This document shows positions 48,930-62,600 of a stretch of 64,000 bases of DNA, piece by piece (position 1 is the first letter of the stretch; every line of letters starts with the position of its first letter). Source of the DNA: Rhinopomastus cyanomelas. Lineage: Eukaryota; Chordata; Aves; Bucerotiformes; Rhinopomastidae. The notes below the pieces were generated by a model, which was given only the letters and a program-made list of their open reading frames with translations, did no database searches and was not told the origin of the DNA. Position numbers and translations under genes: made by a program. Location of the stretch: NCBI GenBank assembly GCA_013400115.1, contig VXBP01000417.1:115461-179460 (forward strand), in the 5' to 3' direction.

Positions 48930-51900
48930 AAAAGTTTTGCTCTGTTTTTTAAGCTAAGATGGATTTTTTCTATTTGTAAACAATTTTCTCAAAAAATTAA
49001 CTATTTTTAAGCATTAAAAAAGTCACTACTTTTTATGACTATACTCCACTCAATTTCTTTCCTATATTAACTTATTTCTGTTTTCCAAGGCAAAATAGAG
49101 TGGAGAAAGGTTACGGAAGGAAAATAAAGTTTGTAAAAAATTTAATTATTTTCTGGGTTAAAACTTAGGTCCTTCTGAAGGATTTTTACACAGACACAAG
49201 ATAAAAATATTACTTTGGTAGGTAGGCATAACTACCTTTGATTGTATTTTGCGAGTTTCAACAACCCAACCACAACATCCAGGATGCACAACAGCAATTC
49301 TAATGTGCCTTTAGCAACTTGATACCATTCAGATGAGATTCCCCTCACAAAAGCTGAGCCTGAGCTCAATTCAAGGTATTAAATTGTTTCAAAGTAACTT
49401 TACACTGGAAGCAGCCTGATGACATGATTGTAGTTCTACATTTTGGGAAGCGTGTTTTCATTTAAGGTAAAACAAGGCAATGTTCCTAATCAACAAATAC
49501 CTGAGGAATATGTAGCTGACCACATTTCTACCAGCTCTTTGCTTCCACAATAGCCTTTGGAAGAGTAAGTGGTGCTGGGCACCAGCAACAAACTGTATGA
49601 GGGCTATAAGTACAAAATGTACAATCGATTTCTTAAAAGGAAAGCTTTAAAGATATTTTGCTTCTCAGGGATCATCTCTATGGTCATAGTACAATGATTT
49701 GTGTTAAATTTACAAACTTGAAGGAATCTAGCACATACAAATCCACAGAACTCCCTAAGTGAACTTTGCTATTCTAGTACATAATTGATTTTTTTAAACT
49801 CCCTATTCAGTATAATTCATTTGGAAAAGTTTATTCTAAATAAAAAAAACCCCTAATCATTCTATAATAATAACAGTTGTACTGGCATTGCTAATTAAAC
49901 ATTTCTAAGTGACAAACTCTTATACAAAGCAACTATACCTGAGACTTCACTAGATTGCCACCATGCCAGGAACGGTTCTCATTCTTCTATCAGAAACTGA
50001 AATTTAAAATCAATCCTTTATGAAATTCAGACAGGGAAATAACAAATCAAAAGGCCATGGTGTGTTTTCTTAGTCATGAATTCTCAATTCTCAATGATAC
50101 ATCTGCAAGACACAACCTGATTCATGAGCCACCTACCCAAAGAGGTAAGGAGTAGTGCCCCACACCTCTCCCCTAGTTAGACTTTCTTGTTGCCTTTGCT
50201 GGCTTGAGCACAGTAGTATTGTGTAACCAAGATGAGAGTCTGACAAAATGTACCCACCAGAAAAGGTGGTATAAAAAGCCAATAGGTTTCGTAAGGATCA
50301 GCGGGACCATGTGGGCAGAATGAACAGGAGACAGAGAAATGAAGGAGCAGGGAAAAGGACTGTGTCTTTCAGCAGCAGTCAGAGGCGAGATGAGATTAAA
50401 GTATATTGTGAAACTACTCCACAAATGCAATTTACACACACAGATGAACAAGTTACAGCTGCCACACAGCCATACCTATCAGCTATGCCAAATTTAGATC
50501 AGGGCAAACACATATCTACATTCTCAAATGCTTTCTTCCTAAAAGGAAGTTTAAAAGTCACAAATAATTCTGCAATTCTTAATGCTAATGATTAAAGAGA
50601 TAGCAGCACAGCTTAATAGCACATTTAAAACTACTTATGTTCAAGCATCATCATGAATAAAACTGCCATCAATGCAATCCTTCCCCAAAAGAAAGAAAAA
50701 TTTACAACTTGACAGATTCTCAATGTTCACTTAAAAATCCTATCATATCTTGAAATATGTTGAGCATTTCATATTAGAAAATATTTAGTTGCACTACTAA
50801 AATATGGATATAGTCCAATATAAAAGGAAACACAGCAAGCTTTCTCAATATCAGAAGTCTCGTTTCTAACATACTGCAAAAGCCTACAAAGTAAGAAATT
50901 GCACCCTACTTAAAGGTTCTAAACAAAGAACGTTAAATAATATTAGCTCTTCTCCCTACTACGAAAAATAAGACATAGCTAAAAGAAAGGTTTTGAAATT
51001 AAACACACAGTGTTTGTAAGAATTAAAATGTGTTGACTTGCAAAAAGACAGTAACCAAACATAAATCATCCTGAAAAGGTTCACAGATCATAAAATTAAC
51101 ACACTCTAAAATGTACCATATAAACAAAACACTCAAGATTTGTCGCTTGGTTATTTCTAAATGCTCCATGTTGCTGAACACATGCTTGTACAGGGCCTGA
51201 TCCCACAAAGATTACACTCATACTGAGCTGTGAATAGCCCTATTACCACCAACAGGATTACCTACTGAAATCTACTTATCGTGCATAAAATTATCCATAA
51301 GTGAAAAATCTCTGCCACCTTGCTGATCTTACAATCAGTATTAGATCATCACTAGCATAACCAGAATCCAGTATCAAATGTGCATATCAGAAAGCTTTTC
51401 ATGTTGTATTAACTAAGCTGGCTACATGTCAAAACCCAGGGATGTCTCCAGAACATTCCCCCCCATCATAGGCAATGTTACTTTTCATCTGGTAAAAAAC
51501 AAAAAAGCCCACTGATTTTGTGGCACTAAATTATAAACTAGTAGAAAAGAGTTAAATTTGAAAATTTATATGGAAATTTCTACCACAAAAGAAGAATGCA
51601 GAATATCTACCCTTGCACTACGAAACTCTTCCAATGCTTCTCTTTCAAAGAAATGTATAGGCAGGAAAAAGTCACTAACTAAGGCTATCCAGCCTGTGAT
51701 CACATACACATCTCAAGCTCAATTTTTGCAAAAATATTTCAGACAGTGTATCAGAGGTTTTTTCATTTCATCATGATCATGCTGCAGTTATATGACAAAG
51801 ATGAGCCAATATAAGAGCTCTCATTGAAAGGAGCAATCCTGCTCCCTCCTCCTAACTGCAAGAGTCCACCCTATCTTTTGTGCTATGATGCTCACACAAA

Positions 51901-52487
51901 GACATACTGGTTTATACACTCCACTGCCTGGCAATTTCATTTTTTTCTCCAGTTAATAGTTTTCTGCCAGATTAACACACTGTCTGGATTCACCACAAAG
52001 ACACTGTGTCAGAGGCAGCTCAATACAGTGTTTAGGGTGCAGAAGCATTCACAGCCTGTCCCAGCCCACCTCATACAATTTCACCTTGAATGTAAATGGA
52101 AAAGAAAATTGCATTGCTTTTTTTAAATGGTTTGGGTTTTGTTGGTTGGTTTTGGCTTTTCTTAACACGCCCTTAAATTTCTTGGGTCTCACCATCCCTC
52201 TATTATCTGCAAGTACCTGTGAAGCACTTCATCACTAACATCATCTTACAGAAGATGACAACCTTCTGTTGCCATCAGCTAGTCTACCAGCCTAAATGGT
52301 AACAATCTGTTTGTCTAACTGCAGAAATTCTGGTATTTCTTTCCAGATTGGTTTTTTTTAAATCCTGAGAACATTACACACCAAAACCCCTCGGAGAGTG
52401 CAAGAAGTTACATGATAACATGCAGAACTTTCAGGGACTACCACAACTGTGATTTTTTTTTTAAATAAAAAGAACAAATACAAAATT

Positions 52488-53106
52488 ACAGAATCATTTA
52501 GGTTGGAAAAGACCTTCAAGATAAAGTCAAACCTAGTGGACTGAATGCCTACCTGTACAAAGCCCACTGCTAAACCACATTCCTAAGCTCCATATCTACA
52601 TGACTTTTAAACACATCCAGCATAGCAATTCAACTACTTCCCTGGGCAGCTTGTTCCAGTGTCTGATGACCCTTTCAATAAAGAATCTTTTCTTAATATC
52701 TAACCTAAACTTCCCCTGGTACAGCTTGAGGCCGTTTACTCTTGTCCTATCACTTGCTACTTGTGAGAAGAGACCAACACCCACCCTTCTACAACCTCCT
52801 TTCAGGTAGTTGTAGACACTGACAAGCTCTTCCCTCAGTCTCCTTTTCTTCAGGGACTGAAGACAAGCCCCAGCTCCCTGAACTGCTTTTCGTAAGGCTT
52901 GTTTTCCAGACTCTTCACCAACCTTGTTGTCCCACTTTGGACCTCAATGTCTTTCTCATACTGAGAGGCCCAAAACTGAACCAGTACTCAAGTTGTAGCC
53001 TCAACAGAGCACAGCGAGACAATAACTTCCCTACTCTTTCTGACAAAAACCAAGATGCAGCTGGCTTTCTTGACCACCTGAGCACACTGCTGGCTCCTAT
53101 TTAGCC
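52488..53106 (-). mobile_element. CR1 LINE, 5'-truncated copy of about 620 bp
   Basis: On the plus strand it reads as the reverse complement of CR1: ACAGAATCATTTAGGTTGGAAAAGACC, then TCCCTGGGCAGCTTGTTCCAGTG, the TAATATCTAACCTAAACTTCCC block and the end of ORF2 (CAGCTGGCTTTCTTGACC). It lies in the same orientation as ZNF148. Confidence 0.93.
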
Positions 53107-54339
53107 AATGAACATATGTATGTACGTGTGTGTATGCCTATTACCTTCTACAAAGTACCATTTCCTTCAGCACATTGGAACTGCTTCATAGAAACAGGTA
53201 AAACTAGTAAGATAATTTGGCACATCCTTACTCTGTTTGTTGCCACGGCTGACACATGTATATAAGGCACAGAAAAGAGGAAAAGATAGTCAACACTTTT
53301 TAAGCTGTTGCATACTATTTTGCAAAATAGGATCCCTGATCTGCCAGAGATCTTACATAAGTCTACATAAGACATTTCTTTCAAGCCTTTTTTTCTAAAC
53401 AGGTCATCAATAATTATACTTTCCTCATTTTCTGGGTGATTACCCCAACACATTTGGGTCAGGTGACTACCCTAAACGCTGAGTACCCGAGGGTGTAATT
53501 AAATAAATGACAGCAATATATTGAAAATTTTACAAAGACAAATGCAATGCTGTATATACTGGGGTTTTTTAAAGCTCTTAAAAGATCTCAAAGGATCTTC
53601 ACATCAAACACAAGTTTCTGTCTTATTCACAGGCATCAGTTCTTTAGCTATAAAAGAAGAAATAACCATTTCCTTTCCCCAAAGCACAGTGAAATAATAG
53701 TAAGCAATATTCAATATAGGTCACAAGAGTGAACTAATCAGTTTACACTTCACTTGTTCCTACAGCCAGCACAGCTCCTGAGGGTAGAAGGTGGCACAAG
53801 AAAGATGGAAAGGTAATCTGTTGTGAGAAGGTGGGCAAGAGGGGTCTGTCCTCTCCTAGGACCTCATCACTGATCAGAAAGTGTGAAGAACCAGTAGGTT
53901 TTCAACTAATGTGGAACTGCCACTTCAGGGGAGAATCACTAAAGGAACAGGAATCAGATCACATAGATGTACGACTGTCATCAAGAAAAGGTAAGAACAG
54001 TTAAGGCTGGAGAGAAACACTGGTTACCATGATGTTGTAACATAACCATATGAGGTTTGGCTCCTTTTCTCAGCTCTGTCACTGCTGTTGGGAAAATCTT
54101 AGCAAATCATACCTCGTCCTGTATTTCTGCTACCTCGTCTCCAGAACAGGCAATGACCCACCCAGGATTTGGGTGCGAAGAGAGCAGTAGACACTATCTG
54201 TGAGGAACTCACAAGCCTGAGAACCATTACAGAAATTTCACAAAGAAATATACTCCCTCTGCCTTCCGAGTACCGTAAGGGAACACATGTCATGCAATGA
54301 AAAGAAAAGTAAATTACAGAGAAGCTGCTTATTCAGGAG

Positions 54340-54616
54340 GATGGAGCCAGGCTCTTCTCAGTGTCATCTAGTGATAGGACTAGGAGCAATGGGTGTAAGC
54401 TGGAACATAGGAGGTTCCACATAAATATGAGAAGGAACTTCTTCACAGTGAGGGTGGCAGAGCACTAGAACAGGCTGCCCAGGAGTTGTGGAGACGTTTA
54501 AGACCCACCTGGATGTGTTCCTGTGTGACTTGGTCTAGGTGATCCTGCTGTGGCAGGGGGATTGGATTAGATGATCTTTCGAGGTCCCTTCCAATCCCTA
54601 ATGATTCTATGATCCT
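54340..54616 (+). mobile_element. CR1 LINE, truncated 3' end, well preserved
   Basis: Reads GGAGCCAGGCTCTTCTCAG, AACATAGGAGGTTCCAC, GAAGGAACTTCTTC, GGTGATCCTGCTGTGGCAGG, GGTCCCTTCCAATCCCTAAT and TGATTCTATGATCCTG. It is close to the family consensus I recall and to the 4.0-kb copy. In ZNF148 5' intron, antisense. Confidence 0.94.
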
Positions 54617-57600
54617 GTACTACCTGCTAAAAGGTAGGAGCTTCTGCAGGGAAAATACTGAGTTCATGTAACACAGAAGAGTATGAAATAATATTAAGGT
54701 ACAATGTATGAGTAATGTAGTGAGTATGGTAAAATGAAAGTGGTGTAAGTACTGCTCATTGCTGCAATTTTAACGTTTGCATGCTTGACTTACAGCTAAA
54801 ACCGTTCTTTTAAAAGCATGGTTTTCTTTCTCATAAAATCTTCAGCTCCATTGTTTTCTAAAAGGCCATCTACATGCATTAAAGAAAAATCGTAATTACA
54901 GAAAAATTCAAGCCAATTACTTAATATATCCATGCAGTTGAAATAACATTGGGCAAAAAGCTAACAAAAGGATAATGAAGAAGGTTTTAATCAAAAAAGC
55001 TTTCAGTTATCAGTGGAAGCAGACTCAGATCCTGGCAGACATCCCTCATTTGCATACATGACAGCATAAAGCAAACTTTCAGGAAAATACCAACACTAAT
55101 CTAAACCATAGGTGAGACAGACATGAGCAACGATACAAACCACATCTTACAGTGCATAGGCAACATTTCCGTATCTGAAAACTTTATTTCAACACACGCT
55201 CTCAGGTTGTGAGGGCAGCACAAACGTTTCAGAATACAGGAACCATTTTCCTAAGTTGCAATTTTTATTTTAGGACATTGCCGTGGACTAAATACACAGG
55301 TTTACCACTAACTTCATTACAGTAAACTTCCTCAGATCAATATTATATTTTGTGTAACGTCTATAACGCAACTCTTCAAAGTACCACTGGCCTTCTGTAA
55401 GCTAACTTTTCACAGGGTGATACTGGCACAGAGCATTTTCTCATTTAATCCTGCTGAGGAAGCAGTGTCATATCCCAGTATAACTTAATTTTATTTTGTT
55501 TCAGCTGTGTTTCAAACATGCCCTTCATCTGCACATGGAACAATAACCTCAAAAAATCCAATTAGTTTGAAACATGACAGAATAAATTCCTCTTTAGTAA
55601 AAGATTCCATGCAGACAGAACAAGGAAATCCTATGCTTTATGTATTGTTTTTCAAATCTCAGTGTTTCAAAAGGTAACTTCACTTGCCATCTTTCAGAGG
55701 CACCAGGGTCACAAGATCTGAAAGAGTCCTTCCTAAATCTCCCAGAGACAGAAAGACAGATCTTCCTGCACTGCTCCACTACTCAAACACCATACGTCTA
55801 ACCTACCAAAAAAAAAACCAAAACCAAAAGTCTTTCAAGGATGTTTTCCATAAGACTAACACTCCTAGCAACTAAAAATGACAACAATAAAATATGAAAC
55901 AGAAAAAAACAAGCACATAAATATCAACTTCACTTTTGCTAATAACAACACAAGGCAACACATAACATAATACAGTCAGTGGAAAAAAAACCCCTATATA
56001 ATAATTCTGAAAAATAATTACAGGTGACAGTTACTAACCATAACACATAAGTCATTTCCATAAGGTGTTTTGGCCCTTCAGAGATGACAAATGTAAAAGA
56101 ATATGAGGGAAAAAAAGGAATGATTTAGGTACTGTCAGATGCAGTATCTCTGACAGTATGTTCCAGAGATAGACCTTTCTTTCCTTGAACGCATGACAAA
56201 AACCAAGGAACGGAGAATCTTGTGATGTTCCAGTAGCAAGTCCAGTGAACAGCAGTGAGTATCGACAAAAATACCTAACACTGTTCTTCAGAGTATTCAA
56301 GCAGTTATGAACCAGGCATAAAGGACCAATTTTCATCAGTGGAATCAGGGACTGTTGTGGCCTAACCAGCACTCTGCTACAATGGCATCGGAACTGTATT
56401 AAGCTTCTTCACTAAGAATAAGCAGGAAAGTCAGCACATAAACGGATGTTTATATTTAAAGACAGGGTGAAATTTGACAGAGAGGGAAGAATTAGAAATA
56501 AACTCAGAATTCACGGAAGTGAACAAGTAGGTTCCTTTTTCAAAACTCCTCTTGAAAGACAAGCATGTCACAGACCATCTAAAATTCCAACAACAATAAA
56601 GTTTTTTAAGAGTATACTTCTGCACAGTTACAATACTTTTTCCACACAGTTGCAAAAAGTCCACCACCTCCCTACTGACAACCAACAGTTGTGGTCAGAT
56701 TGAATCAACCATCAACTATTCCTATCCTGTTTACATAAAATTCCAGAAGTATAAATCAACCTCTTTTAATCTCACTGACCCTCACTCTTAGGAAGGAAAA
56801 AAAAAAAGTCAAATGAAGGAACTACTACATCCATCCCGTGTACTTCTGCAGTTTATCAAAGTCAACACAGAACTCCAAAAAGAACTTCCACGTAACTGTT
56901 CACCTTGATACTCAGAACTGTACAAACGAGGAATCCCACTGACTCTATCACATATCCCAGGGTGATTACTCCTCATTACAGTTTTACACTTCTCAAACAA
57001 TTTTAAAGCACTTAAACCCATTTTCAGATCCAGGCAAGCCAAAGCATGAGATGTCTAGAAGGCATTTCATAAGAGCCATAATAACATATATATCCCAGCC
57101 CATTAACTAACATTGAAAGTAATCCAAATAATAAAACTCAACTTCTCAGGATTGTGCCCTCTTGAATAAAAAGATTGTGGAAATTGGATTCTACCTCAAT
57201 GACTTTGGTACCCTGCAGCTAAATCTCGCTAATTAAGCACTAGAATACACTAAAACAGAAATTCAGATTGATCAAAAGATATGATTCATGTTTATAATAA
57301 CTCTTATAATTATTAGGAGCAAGAATTCTTGATGCCTTTAACTCACAGGCCAACAATTAAGATCTATCATCCCAAACAGGTCTGAAATTTCTAAGAACCC
57401 ATAGTCAAACACATTCAGCACAGCCCAATATTACTAAGTAAGCAGGAAAATAACCCATAAAGTAAGACAGTATTCATTCTGTGTTCTGGTAAAAGAAAAA
57501 CCCGGCATGTCCTATGCTTCTGGACGGCTTTCCAAGTATTATCTTCACCAGATATTATCTTCCAACCATGTTAAGAGTGTCAAGCCCTCAACTTGCTGAT

Positions 57601-59600
57601 GCAGCTGCACTCACACACATGTCCCACAGGTAATAAGGGCAAAAATTTCAGGCACCCAAGATGCAAGCAGTAGAGCGAGACCACCCCACTGAACTTGTGT
57701 CCAAAGATGGGAAATCAAGAGCTACTCAATATTACAGCAGATTTTAAGCACTTAAGTATAACAGATCCCAGCTTTCCAGCTATGCAGCCATACTCTCATC
57801 ACAACTATAGAAAGCTCCATGCCTGTCCTGTGACCAATAAGGAATGTAAGCCAGAGATGACAAAGACTCACTAGACAGGTAAACTGCACGGTCATGCAAA
57901 GATTTGAGGTTTGCTGTCAGTTTGTCCTTTTGTATTACTTTTCTCCAAAAAGCCATAGTAAACTGCACTTAAATCTGCTGTACACTTCATCCAATACAGT
58001 GTATACAGTACTGAGTAGAGGTTCCTAATAAGCACCAAAAAAGCCTGCACATGCCTTATTTGCATAATCTGCTTTTAACTGCCAACTTAATACAACAAAC
58101 CTACTGGGTTTGTCTACAAATTGCCACCTATTCTACATATTCAAGCAATATATTGTGACAACTGGATGATCATACTCTGCATGTTCCTGTTCTCTAAACT
58201 CTGGTTTATTCCCCTCTCCATCTCTTATTTTCCTGCCAGGTATAAATAATTGGTGACCATTAAAAAAACTCCTGACATTCTAAATACATAAAAATTGTGT
58301 GAGTAATTTAAAAGAAAATGTTATAATCCCTACAGGAAGAGCTTTCCCATACTTCCCTACAAAGTAGCTTTTCCTTACTTCCTTACACCTCCTAACAATA
58401 CAAGCCTTCCTGATCCTCAGAGACAATCACATAACTTTCAGATCTTTTTGCTGACTCAGACAAAAATTCCTCACAGAGCATAATTGTCATGTTCACCAGT
58501 GACAGAGGAAGCTCCTTTGAACAGCACCCTAATAATGCTTTCCGTTTTGAGGGATGATGGCAGTCTTCCTCCCATATGAATGATTCATTTCTGTTTTATA
58601 TTGTTAAAGCAACATTTATCAGGGGACCTTCATGCTACATTTTACTCCCAAAAAACAGTTATAAGGTCAAAACATAAATTGAAAGCCAACATTCCACAAA
58701 CACATCTAGAAAATCTGCAAGCAACTGTGGTCTAAAATGATTAACTATATTACTTCTTGGTACCCTGAGGATTGACTGAATTTGATCCACTATGGTCATT
58801 ACTAAAATGTTCTTTAAGGTAAAAAGTATAACATTACTTTAGCAAAAAAGAAGGTGGTTGAGTTTAACCAACCTTTCATTAAAAATGTCTTTGTTAAGAG
58901 AAACTTAAAGGAAACAAAATGACAAGATTTCTTAAATGTATTTCCACAGTCACTGTTGTATCTAGAAATGCACAGTGCCATAAATGACTCAACTTAAAAC
59001 CCCAACAATTGTCACCCACACATATATTTCATCTGACAGCAAGTCACAAGTGACCTGTCTTAGGAACCACTGTATATGTGGTCAAAACCAGAGAAGAATC
59101 ATACTTCCGTGGTCAGCAACAGAGATGATAATTTGCTTCAGAGCACTCTTACTTGAGAAACTCTGAAATCACCCATTGCATCTGGAAATACTGTTAGAAT
59201 GCTTACAGAGTATAAAAGTCATTCCTGAATCCCGTGAATCATAGTCATTTCTTGGCTTTAACATTCATTTTGCTCCCTCTGTCCTACCTTTACAAAACTG
59301 AAGAATGTTTGCAATGCAGTACTAGAAATTCACTTGTTGAAAGAACCAAGTAGTCTTCATTACCCAAGGAAGACTGCAGGAAGCTACTGACCTTGCCACT
59401 TAGCTTACTCGCTTTGCCCCTCTCCAGTAAACTACAGATCACAGCTACATCCCAGGCAGTTAATCCACGTAATATGTTACTTATTGTTTGCAAAATAAAA
59501 CCTAACTTTATGCTGAACATTTCTTACACGCAATGACTAGGGCTTTAGCCCAGACACCGCAGTAAATACATGCTACGAGCATTTTACATATACATACATA

Positions 59601-59614
59601 ACACACACACACAC
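59601..59614. repeat. short AC microsatellite
   Basis: Seven AC units, preceded by ACAT-type repeats, in ZNF148 5' intron. Confidence 0.85.
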
Positions 59615-62600
59615 TTTTTAGAAGTCCACCACCATCTTTAAATCTAATCCAAACAACAACAAAAAAGAAATCTGACAAATTTTCAGGACAATCACGTAGT
59701 AATTAAAGTTAAGAGGGTGTGAAAAGACATTTGTTTCCCTTTACTTAAACACTGCAAATGAACACATGACTGTCAAACCTGCCCAGCATCAGTATTTCTC
59801 ACTTCTTGTGCTAAGGTAGCATGATCTGGCCCGTCACAACATTACTGGCATTGCAAACTGTTCTAATGATATTTTTAATATGTATTTTGGGGTACACAAG
59901 GAGTAAATGTTAATGCAGACTTTATGGGAAATTATTACAAAAACATTAAGATACTTGGCAAAACTTTCAAGAACGGGTATGTTTTCACTTTACAGCTGTA
60001 GCTGCCATTTCAAACAAAGTAGAAGGCTTATCAGCCTCATATCTGTATCACAACAGCTTTACGCATTAGTAATATTGCATGTTGTATCATGTAATTGTTT
60101 TGTTTTATGGGCACTTTACAGGTACCTTGATTTTTTTGTTTGAGGGTTTATTTGGTTTGTTTGGTTTTTCAACCAGAGCAAGAGATCTAGGCAGTTTATA
60201 TTCAATAGGCTGTTCATAAATTACACCCTACTGCTGTTTGCAGGTTGGAACTTCTTCCCACACAGATTTCATTTTATTATCAGACTGTTTGATTCTGCAC
60301 TGATAAAAATGTCATCCTAGTCATAAGGGAAAAATTACACAGAACTGTCTTAAAGTTTTCCGTATAAAATGTGACAAGATGCAGATACTGTGATACTAAT
60401 ATGTCAGTAGAGTGGATCAGTCACAGGATGAGGCCAATGTACACACTCCGTTAGGGAGCTGTGTCTTGCTGATTTCCAACATGCAATGAAATCATGAAGT
60501 AATATAAATTAGTAATACATTAACTATATTATAGTACTCACAATGTTACCTCTTGATATCACAGCCCTGAATACATAAACACACTGATAACATTGTGAGA
60601 GCACACTAAATATTTTTTTCTAAGCAAAAGTAGTACCACTGTGTGTATATTCTTCCACAATAAAATTCTGACAGCATGGAAGAAGTTATTGGGAGCTTTT
60701 AACCCTTCTGCATGTTTTGCATGCACAGTCTTTCTAAAAGACACCTCTTAGGACATATTAATAATCAAGTTCTGTAAGATTTTTCCAAATATTTTTTCTT
60801 ATATCATTTAGCATATAGGAAAAATATCTCTGTATGAAATCCAGAAGGACAATTTAATCACCTATCAGATTGGAATACTCACATACGTTATTGTATATCA
60901 CTTTCTTTAAGTTACATAGGTTAAACCTGTGCCACTTGTGTAGTTTATGGCATTATTGCCAACATACAAATTATTCTGTTCTATGTAGACAATGAAAAAG
61001 CAGTATATTTAAAATGTATAAAAAGGACTAATGAGCTGAACAGATGGAGTTGTGTTTTTGACTTCACAGAGAAGTATTGAAATAAAGTAACTAACAGCAT
61101 CTGTGTAAATGAGAATAACTCCCAGGAAAACCTGAATGGATTTCCTTTTGTTAGACACAAGTTCATGCTTGCCTTATCGCTATACATTACAGCTGATGGC
61201 TGTGTTTTGCTTACGTGGCTTGTCAATAGCTATGTCTCAGCTGTTAAAAACCAGTAAGTTAAATGTGTAAACTCTATACCAGTTCCAGGGTTTCTGCACA
61301 CAGAAGTGAAAAAAGACAATAAAAGAAAATAAAATATTTGATAAATCTCAGTACTCCAAGAAATAATATATTCCCAAAAGTATTTTTCTCTAAAAAAAAA
61401 ACCCAAAGTGCAAATTAATCCCAGTACTGACCCTTCACATAAGCCCTGCAGCCTGATGGAAGCAGACACCCGTGTCTGCATACATCCATAGAGACTTTAC
61501 TTGTCTTTAAGCACTCAGTTATGCAGAACAGGCTGCAAGTGGAAGGCTTCAATCTATTTCATTAGACATTTTGCTGGTTTGAAAGGTAGCAATCATTAAA
61601 ATTCCAGGCAAAGGCACAAAAAGAACTTGTTTTATTTAAAACATCTCTTTTCCTTTGTTAGATCTACTTGTTGTGAAAGTACAAAATATTTCCAATGGCA
61701 TTTAATTTTCATTGCTTGTCGCACTCGTTTAATATACAAGACACTGTTAAGTTTGGACAAGTCAGCTGGACACTTGGGTTTCACGTTTAGGGTAACAGTC
61801 TATGTTTATTTATCAAAGATGTTACACCAACACTGCTATTTCTTAGTTAACTTCTTTTCTGTGTATTACTTCACACAGAAAAAATAGATTTCAGATTAGA
61901 AATGAAATTAAAATAATACTTAATCTCTAAACTATGCTAAACACCCAAAGTGATTTTGATAGATTAAGGCCCACTCCATCAAGCTGCTCCATACAGACAG
62001 ATCTCCATAATTACAATGAGACTACAGCCTGTAGAGCAGTCTTCACCAGCAGAAGACTCTACAAAGATCCTAGTCACAAAAACTACCACAAATCTCTACC
62101 AGCAGAAAATTCCATTTTGGTTTTCCCCCGAATACTAGAATACAAAAACCCCTTCCTCCCCATATTTTAAAATGTTTTGCCTAAATCCATACACTAACAA
62201 CCAACACGCTGGGCTTCACTATTTGCAAATGCAGACTACTGAACCTGTGGTGCAAAAAGCTCATCCAGAAGGAAGCTAAACTCTTTTAGATGTACCGCCA
62301 CCATATTTCACTAGGGTAATATGTTCTTAGCATTCTTGTTTCACAGCTCTAACATTACTTGTACACAGAAGTCTCATCTGAAAGTAAGAACTTCCAACCT
62401 CAATGATTTAGCAATGTCAACTGTCCCTAGAACACAGGCACACTCCACAGAGCTTTAAATTTTCATACAAATAAACTAGCATACATTGAACTGAGAGGGA
62501 AAACCATCTTATGAGAGCTACATAATAACATTACAGAAGTATGTATTTCTTCAGATGAACAATTTAATCTGCAATGTAACTTTCTGCTCTCTGAGTAGTT

